A stretch of DNA of 27,434 nt from Chrysochromulina tobinii (taxonomy: Eukaryota; Haptophyta; Prymnesiales; Chrysochromulinaceae): the NCBI GenBank assembly GCA_001275005.1, contig JWZX01002323.1, positions 1 through 27,434 of the forward strand, read 5' to 3'. The notes beneath the pieces were generated by a model that saw only the letters and a list, made by a program, of their open reading frames with translations, ran no database searches and was not told where the DNA came from. Position 1 is the first letter of the stretch, and each line of letters begins with the position of its first letter. Positions 1 through 11,800 of the stretch are shown one piece after another. The translations under genes were made by a program, and so were the position numbers.

Positions 1-2
1 CC

Positions 3-1953
3 GTCCCCCCCAAGCTCCCGCCATACCCGCCCCCCCCCGGCGACCCCGGGAGGTTGCACTGGGAGCGCCTGTTCACACCTCTCCTCCTCCTCACCACCCT
101 CGTCCTCGGCCTCAATATTGGGACGGCCACGTGGAACCCCGCCGCCGAGGTCGACAATGGCGAGATTATCCTCTCCATGCCCGCCGCCGGCTCCGGCTCC
201 GGCCCTTGCGCCCAATGCCAAATGGTGAGTCGCATGCTGATTACCTCCCTCATCAGCCTCGATGGTGGGCAGTACACGGCCCTCGCGATGGCGGGTCTCG
301 CTTGCCAACTGACGTCCTCTCGGCATGCAACTGCCCACCACGGCGCGTACTCACTCACAATACCTTACCTATCTCTCTCTCTTTCCCCACAGGTGGGTCG
401 GCTTGCAACTGACGTCCTAGCGGCACTGCCAGAGACCGCTCAGCTCATCACCCGCCCGGCCAAGCTACTTGAGCTCTCGCAGCTCCAGGCCCTCAGAGAT
501 GGTGGCCTTCTTGACCTGAACACCGGGCTGGCTTTTGCTCGATCTCTGGTCCGTCCTTTGCATGCAGCTTGCCATCTTGAGATTGAGATTGAGATTGAGA
601 TTGAGATCGAGGCTAAGATCGAGGCGTTTGCTCGATCTCTGGTCCGTCCTTTGCATGCAGCTTGCTATCAGAACCTCCTTGAGTGCCATTCGAGTGCCTA
701 TGACGACCTCCTCTGATTGCTCCCCTCATCAGAACCGCTATCATTACTGATTGCTCCCCTCATCAGATCCGCCCGTTGTACCTCAAGCTGTGGACTTGAT
801 CACTGATTGCTCCCCTCATCAGATCCGCCCGTTGTACCTCAAGCTGTGGACTTGATCACTGATTGCTCCCCTCATCAGATCCGCCCGTTGTACCTCAAGC
901 TATGGACATGGCACACCGCCCTCCGGCCACAGAAAGCCTATGTCGTCGCGAGTGGCGCTGGCTGGTGGCTCGAGCTGCTCGGCCTCTACGCAGGTGCGCT
1001 TGCATGCATGCTGATTGCCCTCCCCACTTGCATGCAAGCTGCTCGGCCTCTACGCAGGTGCGCTTGCATGCATGCTGATTGCCCTCCCCACTTGCATGCA
1101 TGCTGATTGCCCTCCCCATTTGTACAATTCAAGTGGCTCGGGGTAGAGGCCGTCGTCTCCCATCGCCTCTGAGCGCATCTGCGTGCATCCGATCGCCTCT
1201 GATTGCCGCTGTTGGCCTGTACGCTCTCGGCTATCCGGTTGATGATCACTGATTGCCTCTGATTGCCGCTGTTGGCCTGTACGCTCTCGGCTATCCGGTT
1301 GATGATCACTGATTGCCTCTGATTGCCGCTGTTGGCCTGTACGCTCTTGGCTATCCGGTTGATGATCACTGATTGCCTCTGATTGCCGCTGTTGGCCTGT
1401 ACGCAGGGTTCCTCTACGGCTATCCGAGTGCGCTGGGGCTGCTGGATAGCAAGTATCTCGGCGTGAATCTCGGCCCTTTGACTGTGGGGATCGGGGCCTC
1501 AATGGCATTCTCGATTCAGCTCGTGGGCATCTCGCTCGCAGGTGATTGCCGTTGACTGCCGCTAATTGTCACTGATGGTCTCTGGTTGCACGAGAGGCCA
1601 CTGATTGCAAGAGATTGCACCTCGCGCTCGCAGGTTACGTGTTGTTCTGGGCGGTGCTGCATGCTCGTGGAAACCATGCTGCGGAATACCAGCTCCTCGC
1701 GATGGTAGTCTACATCGCTCTGGCCACTGTCCATCTCCTCTTTGCCATCTCGTGCCTTGTCGGCGGCATCCAACACCTGCGCTTCGTCATGTACGCCCTC
1801 AAGACGGCCTGCGCGGCGGCATGTGCCATGTACGCAGGCCAGCTGCGCAAGTCCTTCTTTGGCAAGAGCGCCGGCGCGGCCAGGGTCGCAGCAGCAAAAA
1901 GCAGCGGCGCGGCGGCCCTGCCGTCCCCGGCTCGCCCTCGTGAGCTCATCTAA
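3..1953 (+). CDS. Multi-pass membrane protein, 5'-truncated, five exons
   Basis: Proposed exons are 3-224, 393-548, 879-993, 1407-1541 and 1634-1953. They sum to 948 nt, giving 315 residues and a TAA stop. The frame is already open at the left edge (a Pro-rich stretch) and position 54 is TTG, so the true start lies outside the window. The joined protein shows a hydrophobic segment after HWERLF, a CAQC motif, a soluble helical part, then WWLELLGLYAGFLYGYP and two to three further membrane segments (around LTVGIGASMAF, GYVLFWAVL and LLAMVVYIALATVHLL). It ends in a basic, Ala/Ser-rich tail. All splice sites are GT-AG and phases match at every junction. I recognise no family. An in-frame alternative donor exists at 642 because the end of exon 2 is duplicated in the intron, so the 3' boundary of exon 2 is uncertain. 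Function is unknown; a membrane role is inferred from hydrophobicity only. Confidence 0.68.
534..665 (+). repeat. 39-bp direct duplication of exon 2 end inside intron 2, gene A
   Basis: Positions 534-572 and 627-665 are near-identical 39-bp copies 93 bp apart. Each carries the CTG|GTCCGTCC donor. Between them lies a (TTGAGA)n microsatellite at about 577-608. The 93-bp spacing keeps frame, so either donor could be used. Confidence 0.85.
746..905 (+). repeat. 56-bp tandem repeat, three copies, each a full 3' splice site plus exon start
   Basis: Units begin at 746, 802 and 858. Each holds CTGATTGCTCCCCTCATCAG followed by the first bases of exon 3 (ATCCGCCCGTTGTACC). Only the third copy leads into open coding sequence; the first two carry a TGA shortly after, in frame with the exon. 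Visible directly. Confidence 0.92.
974..1101 (+). repeat. 64-bp tandem duplication across the exon 3 donor of gene A
   Basis: The end of exon 3 (CTGCTCGGCCTCTACGCAG) and the start of its intron at 974-1037 are repeated at 1038-1101. The filler CTGATTGCCCTCCCCACTTG is part of the unit. Confidence 0.88.
1201..1405 (+). repeat. 60-bp tandem array, 3.4 copies, at the end of intron 3 of gene A
   Basis: Units start at 1201, 1261, 1321 and 1381 and are almost identical. Each contains TTGGCCTGTACGC, close to the end of exon 3, followed by CTCGGCTATCCG, close to the start of exon 4. The unit therefore looks like a decayed copy of the exon 3-exon 4 junction. The last, partial unit supplies the real acceptor (GTACGCAG). 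Confidence 0.92.
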
Positions 1954-2125
1954 TGAAGGCAATGGCGGCCCTGCCGTTCCCGGCGCGCGCCCTCGTGAGC
2001 TCATGATGACTGTGTAGCCAGCTCACGCCCGCGTCGTCGTGAGCTCTCCCTCAGCTCACGCCCGCGTCGTCGTGAGCTCTCCCTCTACTTGTACGAGGCG
2101 TCGTCGTGAGCTCTTCCTCTACTTG
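1911..2125 (+). repeat. Duplicated C-terminal coding sequence and 33-bp repeats after gene A
   Basis: The last codons of gene A (GGCGGCCCTGCCG ... GTGAGCTCAT) recur imperfectly at about 1966-2004 beyond the stop. Then CAGCTCACGCCCGCGTCGTC repeats with 33-bp spacing (2019, 2052), with a partial third copy. This is the 3' UTR or flank, showing the same duplication habit as the introns. Confidence 0.75.
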
Positions 2126-2877
2126 TACGGTATTGAAAGCCGAGCCATTCTTGGGTCGGGGGTTCGGGTGGAAGTGTTCGGGTTCACTACGTAGGGTTCA
2201 GGCGCTAGGGGTACATTATTACGGCTTCGCCGCGCTCGCCGGTATGTGCTAGCTTATCATGTTGTGTGCATTGTCACATCATGAGGCTGGCTGGCGGATG
2301 CTCGAAAATAGGGGCACAGGGGGTGCGTCCGGGGCATTGGGGGTGGGCGGTATGCTAATGTGAGGCGTCAATTTGACGCACAAAAATGGTGCGATGCCGG
2401 TTGAACCCGACCATGAACCCGACCAGTACCCGGCCCGGCTCCACAACGCTGTACGCTCCTGGCGCACACCACACGTCCTCGGACGGACCCGAATCCCGTC
2501 CCAAATTGTCAATAGCACGTGGTCCGGTCAGTGCATGATTGTCGTGGGGTGCGGGCATTGCATTCAGGCTTCATTCCCTCGCCACCACCGTCCCCCCCTC
2601 CGTCTCCCCCTCCGTCACCACCGCCATCTCCACCGCCATCACCGCCTCCCTCGCCGCCGCCACCCTCCCCGCCACCCTCACCGCCGCCATCACCACCACC
2701 GTCTCCACCGCCTTCACCTTCTCCCTCGCCACCACCCTCGCAAGGTAGGTGAGCGACATGTGTTCTCTCGTACCTCCAGATCGGGCACTAGAGCTCTCCA
2801 GTTTCGTCACTTGTGCTTCCAGTTTCGTCACGTGTGCTCTCCAGTTTCGTCATCGTGCTTTTCTCGTGCTCGTGATT
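2126..2877. other. Intergenic stretch between convergent genes A and B
   Basis: No convincing gene. It holds a lower-GC part at 2140-2290, a small tandem GAACCCGACCA repeat near 2402-2425, the Pro-coding tract at 2568-2744, and three 20-25 bp copies of a CTCCAGTTTCGTCA unit at about 2796-2853 that probably lie in the 3' UTR of gene B. Confidence 0.6.
2568..2744 (+). other. Possible exon encoding a (PPPS)n tract
   Basis: The + strand reads as a pure SPPPSPPPSPPP tract, preceded by a good acceptor (TTGCATTCAG) and followed by a good donor (AAG|GTAGGT). Extensin- or pherophorin-like hydroxyproline tracts look like this. No partner exons were found and the tract may be a non-coding CCN microsatellite. 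Confidence 0.25.
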
Positions 2878-5800
2878 TCACGCATCGAGATGTGCCTCAG
2901 AGGGCTCCTTGGACCCTCGGCGGCCCCTGTCGGAGCCCAAGTTCGCCAGCCAAGTCATCACCGAGAGAGGCGCCGTCGAGTGCAGCTCGGGCGTCGAGAT
3001 TGATTCAGATTGAATCGTCGAGTGCAGCTCGGGCGTCGAGATTGATTCGGACGAGCCGTTGGCGCCGCCACCAACGCCATCCCGAGCGTCCGAGTCTCGC
3101 GGAGCCATTCCAGCGAGAGCGCGCTTGTGATTGGCCGCAAGGTAGGTGTCACGCCACTGTTCGAAGGCGGCGGGCACCATGCGGTGTTGCGTCCGCAGTA
3201 GTGCCTTGTGCACGATGGCTTGGATGTGCTGGACCTTGTGCAAAGCCTGCAGCAAAGGGGCCAGCTCCAGGCGCTCCGACGCACTTCTTGTTTGCACCAA
3301 GCGCAGGAAGATGACGAGCATCCTCTGCATGCGCTCATAGTCGTGATCAGCATGCTTGACAGCCTCGAGTTCGCGCGTAAAGAGTCTGAGGACCGCACGG
3401 AGCTCGGCGAGGCCCTCGAGTGAGTCTCCAGAGTCAACGAGCTCCCAGGGAGGCCCGCCAGGGGCTACGGTTGCCCGCCAGGAGCCAGGAGCCTCGGAGA
3501 CCTGATTGCCTCCCTCATTGCATGCAGGAGCCTCGGAGACCTGCTTTGTCTCGCCCAGGCTGCGGAGCTCGGTTTCGAGAGCTGTGGGGTCGAGTTGGAG
3601 CAGATGGTTCATCACGGCCTTGTCTGCCTTGGCTGCCTTGGCTGCCTTGTCCACTGGCGCATTGTCCACCACTTTAGCCGCCGCTGCCGCTACGGCCGTT
3701 CGATTCGAGAGAAAAGTCCAGGGGGCCAACGTCTTGTTGACTAACATGGAGTGGCCATCAGGAACCGGCGTCTTCTTGCCCTCGCCGGCCACGGTCATCG
3801 CAGCGGCAAAGGCGGCGGTGGCCTCCTGGTTGGCTTGGTCGGCCACGTGTACGAGAGTGCGCAGGTTTCCCCGTACCTGCAGGACCTGTGCCCGCACCTT
3901 CGGCGCCGCGCCCCCGTCGTTGGGAGATTGTTGGGAGATCGCCGCGCCTCCGTCATTGGGAGCCAAACGTTCTGAAGGGCCGGCTACAGGCATGTCTGCA
4001 TGCCTCGCCGAGGGTTCGGACGTCGACAAGGTCGTGAACGAGGATTGGGACGAGCGGACGCGCACCAAGGCGGAGGCTCCAAGCTCTTTGCTGTGCTCCT
4101 CCCACACGGCGCGCATGCCTGACTTGGCCTCTTCTTGCCCGACAGCGCCAACGAGCCTATCCGTGATCCGGAGGGTGTGACGGCGGAAGGCGAGGATAAA
4201 CTGGCCAACCAGGCCGACGTTGCCCTCCTTATCAGGTTCGGTGAAGCTACGCAGGAACTCTAGCAGCGGCGTCTCGAAGATGAAGGTGAGGATCACGGGC
4301 ACGGCGAGGAGCGCTGGGAGCAAGACTCTCATCAACGGATCCTCGGGGAACGCATTGGTCACCACGGAGCTGACCAACGAGAAGAAGATGATGACCTGCG
4401 CCACCTGAGCAAGGAAGTCGTCATCATCTCTGATGTATGGAGAGCAGACGCAGTAGGCACCATAGCTGAGGAAGCAGATGATTAACCCGAAGATGAGCTG
4501 CGGCGGCGACCCCGGCGGGAAAAAGATGGGCAGCCCGATGAGAGTGATCTTGCGTAGGCATTCAAAGATCTCGAACCAGTACGTGCGGAGCTCGTAGCCA
4601 GCGGTCAGCTTGCGCAGCGTCGTCGGCAGCTCGCCACGTAGATTCTCGAGGGCTTCGCCGCTGGCCTTGTGCACTTCGATGGCCCTGCGCACCATCTCGT
4701 CCGTCTCCTCCGGGGTGGCAGCGGCCTCCGCCTCAAGCTTCGCTAGCGCAAAGTCCGTCTCCAGAGTGAGCTCAATGCGGCGCATCTCGTGAAGCTGGTG
4801 GCGCGAACGGTGGAACATGAGCGCATAGAGGAGGGGCACGCCGATCGGGTAGACGACGAGCATGGCGATCGCGTACGCCGTGAAGCTCTGGTAGAGGGGC
4901 TCCTCGCGGTTGATGGAGCGGTCGGCTCGCATCAGGTCCACATACACCTCCCCAGGTTCGTCATACGCCTCGCGCATGAAGAACATGAAGGTCATGGTAG
5001 AGCAGCTCGGGTAGACGAGAAAGATGATGAAGAACCAAAGATCCGAGCATGCATCAGCAAGGAAGACCCCAAAGCCGCTACCGCCAGAGCGCGCGCGCAG
5101 GACTTTGCTGAAGAAGGAGAGCATCAGCACGAGTATGATAGGCGTGGCCGTCTTCAGCACGAGATCGAAGATGAAGTTATTCAGCGACGGAAAGATACAG
5201 CCAAAGGGCAGCAACTGGAAAGGGATGTTGATGTTGCTGATGCTCTTGAGGGTTTCAGTGTAGAAGGCCGGGTAGGTCACGTCAAAGATCAACCCCAGCT
5301 GCCCGACCACCTGGCAGAGCGAGATCAAAATCCGGATCTTGACCCCGAACGACCCCACAAGCGCCGCCAACTGAGCCAACCTCGACCACGTTGCTTCCGA
5401 AACCCCAGCGGACGCGGCGAGACTTTGAGCCGCTTCCTCTGTCAACTTAATCCTTGAGGTGGCTCGCCTCTTTATTCTGCCATGCCTGCCGTCCTTCCCT
5501 TCCTCATCTTTGCGTGCGAGAGCGAGCGCGGTCTTTGCAACCCGAGTTGCTCTGCGCTTGCAAATGGCCATGGCCAGCGCAATGGCGAGAAGAACCACTA
5601 CGCCGCCAACAGCGTAGAAGGTGATTGTGAACATGGGGTCGCCCACGTCGGAGCACAATTGGCAGGGCGCTCCGCGACCGCCAAAGTGCAGCGGATCCTG
5701 CACGCAAAGATCGCACACCGGCCCAGTGTGACCGTTTGCGCACGACGTGTCGCCCGCGATTTCGCCGCCGAGGCACGCCTCCTCGAGGTCGCACATTCGA

Positions 5801-8800
5801 ACGTATTGCGCAATCGGGTTCTGCCGCCAGTGGCCCGGCGTGACGGGGATGGTGTCGAGCATGACACCCAGCGCAGTGCAGTTGGTCATCTGACTGCCGC
5901 CAGAGTCCTGAATGCTCACGCAGGACCTACACTCGAAGGCATCTGCTGCGACGCCGCTGCTGTCGTTGGTAGCCTGCATCATCTCGGCGCGCGTCAGGCT
6001 GGCAAACGTGCCCACCTCGCACACGCATTGGGAGATCGAGTCGGCGCCTTCCTGCTCCGTGGTCGTCTGAGGCACAGGGCAGTCGAGGCACTTTTGGGGG
6101 CCAAGAGGGTTGCGTAGAAAGTTCTCGCCCGTCCAGTCCTTGTACGTGCCGATCTTGCACGGGGCGCACTGCACGCCGCCTATGAGCTCACGGCCCGCCG
6201 CACAGACGCACTGGGGGCTGCCCGCTGCATCCATCTGGCGCACGAAGCTCGCTTGGCACACGCATTCGCTGACGTTGGTGGCTGCGGTGCCATTGGTGGT
6301 TGAGAACTCGGGGCAGCGCAAGCAGGCTGTTTGGCTGGCGGCGTTTGTGTTCGGGTTGTAGAAACCCTGCTCGCACGCCACCTCAACCCCGGCAGTGCAC
6401 CAGAAGCCCCTGGGGCACACGCGCTCTCGAATGACGGTCACGGTCTGCTGGACCACGGTTGCGGTGGGTGCCATGAGGGCGGCCACAGACACGCCGAGAG
6501 CGGCTCCGAGGACCGCGGGATCGAGGTTGTTGAGAGCAAAGGATGGGGCCACGAACGGTGGGCCGCTCGTGGTGACGTTGCTCGTGGTGGCGTTGCTGGA
6601 ATTGGTGTCCGGGCGCGGAGCGGTCGGATTCGTGGTCACCGTCCGAACGATGATGTACGTGAGGACGGTGGAGCCAGTCTGAAGCCGACGCCCAGCAGAC
6701 GGCGGAGCCTCCGAAAAGTCGAGCTGCAGGTCCTGCCACGGAATGCCGAGCTGCGCAGCGAGGGTCTGACGATACTGGAGCTGCAGGGCCGTGTCGTTCA
6801 GGAAGGAGGAGAGAGGCGCGTTGAGCGAGATAGAGCCCGTGATCGTCTCGACCGTCTGCGTCTCGACCGCGACCACCGGGGTCAGCCCGCCCGTTGGGAG
6901 AATGAGGGGCTGGGAGCCGGACGTATTGACGTCGTTGAAGTACCCAGGACATGAGAAGCCCGAGGGGCAAGGGATGGGAAACACGCTCCCCGTCGGAGCC
7001 CAATAGCCAAAGCCGACCGGCACGCAGCCATCTGCGGACTCGAGACCCGTCCGGTTGTTGAACTTACCGCCAGGGCACGGCACAGGGGTGGCGGCGCCCT
7101 CGGCGCAGTAGTAGCCCGGCGTGCACGGGCTGCACGAGGTCTGACCAGCCAGCATTTGGAAGGAGCCCGCTGCGCACTTGAGGCACGTCTCCTGCCGCGA
7201 CCGGTTGTTGTACGTGCCCGGAGCACACGGCACCGCCACGGCCGAGCCCACAGAGCACGACGTGCCGATCGGGCAGGCGACGCACTGATCGGGGGATGTC
7301 ATCAATGTCACATCGCTCAGTGACGGGTTCCTGCGCGTGCCGCCAGGGCACGGAAGTGCCGCCGCCGCGCCCTGGGTGCAGTAGTAGCCGCCGGCCGTGC
7401 ACGGGATGCACGATGTCTGACCGGTACGGTCTTGGTAGAAGCCCGCTGGACACTTGAGGCACGCTGCTTGCCGTGTCTGGTTCTGGAACGTGCCCGGTGC
7501 ACACGGCACTTCAACAGTGGAGCCCACAGAGCACGACGTGCCGACTGGGCAATCGACACACTGGTCGACGGACGTCATCACGCTGAGCGAGGGGTGCTTT
7601 TTCGTGCCGGCAGGGCATGGCAGCTCGGCTCCCGCGCCCTCGGCGCAGTAGTAGCCCGGTGAGCACGCGTTGCACGATGTCTGTCCTTCAAGGTTCTGGA
7701 AGGAGCCCGCAGCGCACTCGACGCACGTCCGCTGTCCTGGTTGGTTGTTGTACGTGCCTGGAGCACACGGCACCGGCACGGCCGAGCCCACAGAGCACGA
7801 CGTGCCGACCGGGCACGCGACGCACTGACTGACGGATGTTATCACGCTGAGCGAAGCGTTCTTATGAGTGCCGGCTGGGCAGGGCATCGCGGCTTTGGCG
7901 CCCTCGGGGCAGTAGTAGCCGCCTTGGGCAGAACTCGGGCAAGCTGAGCACGTGAGCGAGTTCAAGTCCGATGTGAATGTACCGGGCGCGCAGGGCGTGC
8001 ATGTGCTCGCACCGAATGTCGGGCTGTACGAGCCTGGGAGGCAGGGCAAGCACGACGATGGATCAAAGAGGCCCTGGAAGTTCACGTACTCTCCCGGAGA
8101 GCAGGCGATGCAGCCGGTGCCTTTGGCCGCGTGGCGCTTGCCCGCGGGGCAGCGCGTGCACCGGGTTGCACCGAGGAAGCGCTCGCTGCCCTCGGTGCAA
8201 GCGACGCACTCGCCGGAGCCATCGACCTGGCTGTGCTCGTCGCACTCGGAGCAAACGTCGAAGGCATCGTCACGGCGCGAGGACGGAGCTGGGCAGCGCA
8301 CGCATCCGTTGCCATAGCGGCTGCGTGCGGTGCCAAAGGCGGAGCACCGGGTGAAGGGCACCACACGGCTGCGACTGCCTTGGAAACTGCCATCGTTCCC
8401 TAGCAGCACATCGAGGTCGCCGTCGCCGTCCACATCCGCTGCCGCGATCGAGCGCGTCCACGCGCTGCCGCCGGGCAGCTCGATGCTCAACTGTTGCGGG
8501 AATGTTGAGGCGGTTACGGTTCCACCACCCGAGTTGAGCATCACTCCGCTAAAGCCTTTGTTCCCAAGCAGCACATCGAGGTCGCCGTCGCCGTCCACAT
8601 CCGCCGCCGCGATCGAGTACGTTTTCGTGCTGCCGCCGGGCAGCTCGATGCTCACGAAGGTGCCGCCGCCGTCGTTGCGCAGCACTTGGTTGGGACTGCC
8701 CTCGTTCCCAAGCAGCACGTCCAGGTCGCCGTCTCCGTCCACATCTGCGGCTGCGATCGAGTACGTGAGAAATCGAGGGCCGCAGTCGGCGCAGTCGGTG

Positions 8801-11800
8801 CCGAGCCCGCAGCCCACTCCTGCCGTGTAAAGTGAATACGAATTGGGTCCGCCGTCGTTGCAAATCCCATTCTCGGCTCCGAAGTTCTCAGGATCGGAGA
8901 TGGAGAGGGGACCGCCGCAGGTATTTTCGCACACGCCCAAGACGTTCAGCGAGATGTTCGTCGAAAAGTTGGAGCAGCTGGCCGTAAAGGGCGTTAGCGG
9001 CGAAGGGGAGGGTGGCATGTAGGAATTGGTTGGCTGATTGTTGGATGGTGTCGCTGTGCAGTTTCCGTTGAGCAGAATTCGGCTGCGATCGCCAGAGATC
9101 CCAAGCAGCACGTCAAGGTCGCCGTCACCGTCCATATCCGCCGCCGCAATCGAGTACGTGTTCGTGCTGCCGGGTAGCGTGATGCTCGTCGGGAAGGTGC
9201 CGTCGCCCGCGTTGAGCAACACTCGGCTGGGACTGTCAGCATTCCCAAGCAGCACGTCGAGGTCGCCGTCGCCGTCCACGTCCGCCGCCGCGATCGAAGA
9301 AGTGACCGCGACGTTGCCGGGCAGCATGGTGCTTAGGTAACTGTTGCCCGTCTTGCGCAGCAATCGGCTGGGACTGTTCTCGTTCCCAAGCAGCACGTCG
9401 AGGTCGCCGTCACCGTCCAGATCCGCCACTGCGATCGACCTCGTGTTTGCGCTGCCGCCGGGCAGCGTGACGCTCGTCGGGAAGGTGCCGTCGCCCGCGT
9501 TGAGCAGCACTCGGCTGGGACTGCCAAGGTTCCCAAGCAGCACGTCGAGGTCGCCGTCGCCGTCGATGTCCGCCGACACGATCGAGAACGTGTTCGACAG
9601 GTTGCCGGGCAACACGGTGCTCGTCGGGAAGGTGCCGTCGCCTGTGGTGAGCAGCAATCGGCTGGGACTGTTATCGTTCCCAAGCAATAGGTCGATGTCG
9701 CCGTCGCCGTCCAGATCCGCCGCCGCGATCGAGTTCGTGTCCAAGCTCTCTTTGGTCAGCTCGATGCTCGTCGGGAAGGTGCCGTCGCCCGCGTTGATCA
9801 GCACTCGGCTGGGAATGCCATCGCCATAGTTCCCAAGCAGCACGTCGAGATCGCCGTCGCCGTCCACGTCTGCTGCCGCGATCGAGCGCGTGGGCGCGGC
9901 GCCACCGGGCAGCTCGGAGCTCGTCGGGAAGCGAAGCGGCTGGCGCGGGCCGCAGTCAAAGCAGTCGGTGCCGTACGGGCAGATTGAGGAATATGATAAG
10001 GGGCCACCGTCATCGCAAGCGGCGTTGGATGCGTCCTCGCATGTGTTCGAGCAGCCGCCGCCCTGCCCGCCGCCCGCGTTGAAGAGGACTCGACTGGGAG
10101 TGCCAGAGATCCCTAGCAGCACGTCGAGGTCGCCATCGCCGTCCACGTCCGCCGCCGCGATCGACTCCGTCTCCGCGCTGCCACCGGGCAGCGTGATGCT
10201 CGTCGGGAAGGTGCCGCCGCCCGCGTTGAGCAGCACTCGACTGGGACTGCCCGCGTTCCCAAGCAGCACGTCCAGGTCGCCGTCGCCGTCCACGTCCGCC
10301 GCCGCGATCGAGCTCGTGTCCGCGAGGGGGGCAGGCAGCGCAACGTTCCTTGGAAAGCACGCTGCTGCTTGGCATCCGCTGAGATGAGTCGAGTTGAGTT
10401 GAGCCACGTTGAGTACCACTTGGCTGGTCGTGAGCACCACTCCAGAGCTCAGAGTAGGTGAGTTCGAGTTCCCCAGCAGCACATCCAGGTCGCCGTCGCC
10501 GTCCACGTCCGCCGCCATGATCGAGTTCGTCTGCGCGTTGCCGCCGGGCAGCAAAAAGCTCAGCGACGAGGTGAAGTTTGTGGCGGTTACGGCTCCGCCG
10601 CCCGCGTTGAGCAGCACGCGGCTGGGACGGCCAAAGTTCCCAAGCAGCACGTCGAGGTCGCCGTCGCCGTCCAGATCCGCCGCCGCGATCGAGCGCGTGA
10701 TTTCACCCGCAACGTATGGCAGCGCGATGCTCGTCGGGAAGGTGCCGCCGCCCGCGTTGAGCAGCACTCGGCAGGGGCCGCCTTCGATTGCAACCAGCAC
10801 GTCGAGGTCGCCATCGCCGTCCACATCCGCCACCGCGATCGACTTCGTGTTCGCGCTGCCGCCGGGCAGCATGTTGCTTAGGAATCGGGTCACGATTTGG
10901 GTGCTGCCCAGTGGCGAGGACGTCAGAGCGATTCGCGCCAACGGCTTCGGCAGGCGCAGGCATCCGGGCTCGGAGGACGACGTGTTCCAGAGCCGTACTC
11001 CATTCAAGGAGCACGCCGGCGGCAGGAGCGCAGCTCTGACTCCTGGCGCGGGCTTCGGGCGAGCAGGCCTGGGCATGGCGACGCAGCCCACTCGCCCTGG
11101 CGCCGAGCAGTTGGGCGGTGCGAACGCCGTCGGGTGGCCGCCCGGCCGGAGGTCCCGCGCATAGTCCCGCGGCGGAGGGTACTGCCGGCGACCTCGGGGT
11201 GGAACGTAGGTCCAGCCAGGCTGCGCTGGTCGGGGAGGCTGTGAAGGCGGGCGCGAGGGTGGCGAAGGCGGGCACGGGGGTGGTGATGGCGGCGGCGGCG
11301 AGGGCGGCGGCGAAGGCGGCTCGGGCGGTGGCGATGGGGGTGGCGATGGCGGAGGCGGCGAGGGCGGTGGAAATGGCGGTGCTGGCGGCGCCGCTGCCTG
11401 CGTTCGAGGTCCGCAGTCCCCGCAGTCGGTGCCGAGGAGGCAGTCCGAGAACTCTGCACCGGGTCCACCATCGTCGCACAAACCATCCGAGGCGTAAGCT
11501 GGGTGTCCGACGCACGTGTTGGCGCAGGAGAGAAATGGCGGGGGCGCCGGTGGGGACGCTGCCACAGCCTCCGGTGAAGGAGGTGCCTGTAAGCTTTGAC
11601 GATTTCGAGTCCCGCAGTCGGAGCAGTCGGTGCCATACTGGCAACTTGTGTGCGCGGAGCCCGGGCCGCCGTCGTCGCAGATGCCGTCCGAGGCCCACTG
11701 AGGGTTTCCGATACACGTCTCGGCGCAGAGCAAGGTCGAAGGTGGAGGCGGGCGAAGCGCGGGTGGAGGCCGATTGTCGCCGCCGGCAGTAGTTCGAGGG

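Noticed and set aside
54-716. Single unspliced ORF from 54 to 716 as a gene
   Set aside because: Position 54 is TTG, the frame is open to the window edge, and the middle and end of the ORF run through introns whose lengths (168 and 93-bp repeats) happen to keep frame.
4789-5457. 222-codon + strand ORF opposite gene B
   Set aside because: Shadow of the membrane region of gene B; no ATG context, no domain, and the - strand frame has clear family features.
8330-11164. Several long + strand ORFs with RSPSPSTSAAAIE repeats
   Set aside because: Reverse-complement reading of the repeated FG-GAP codons (DVDGDGDLDV) of gene B.
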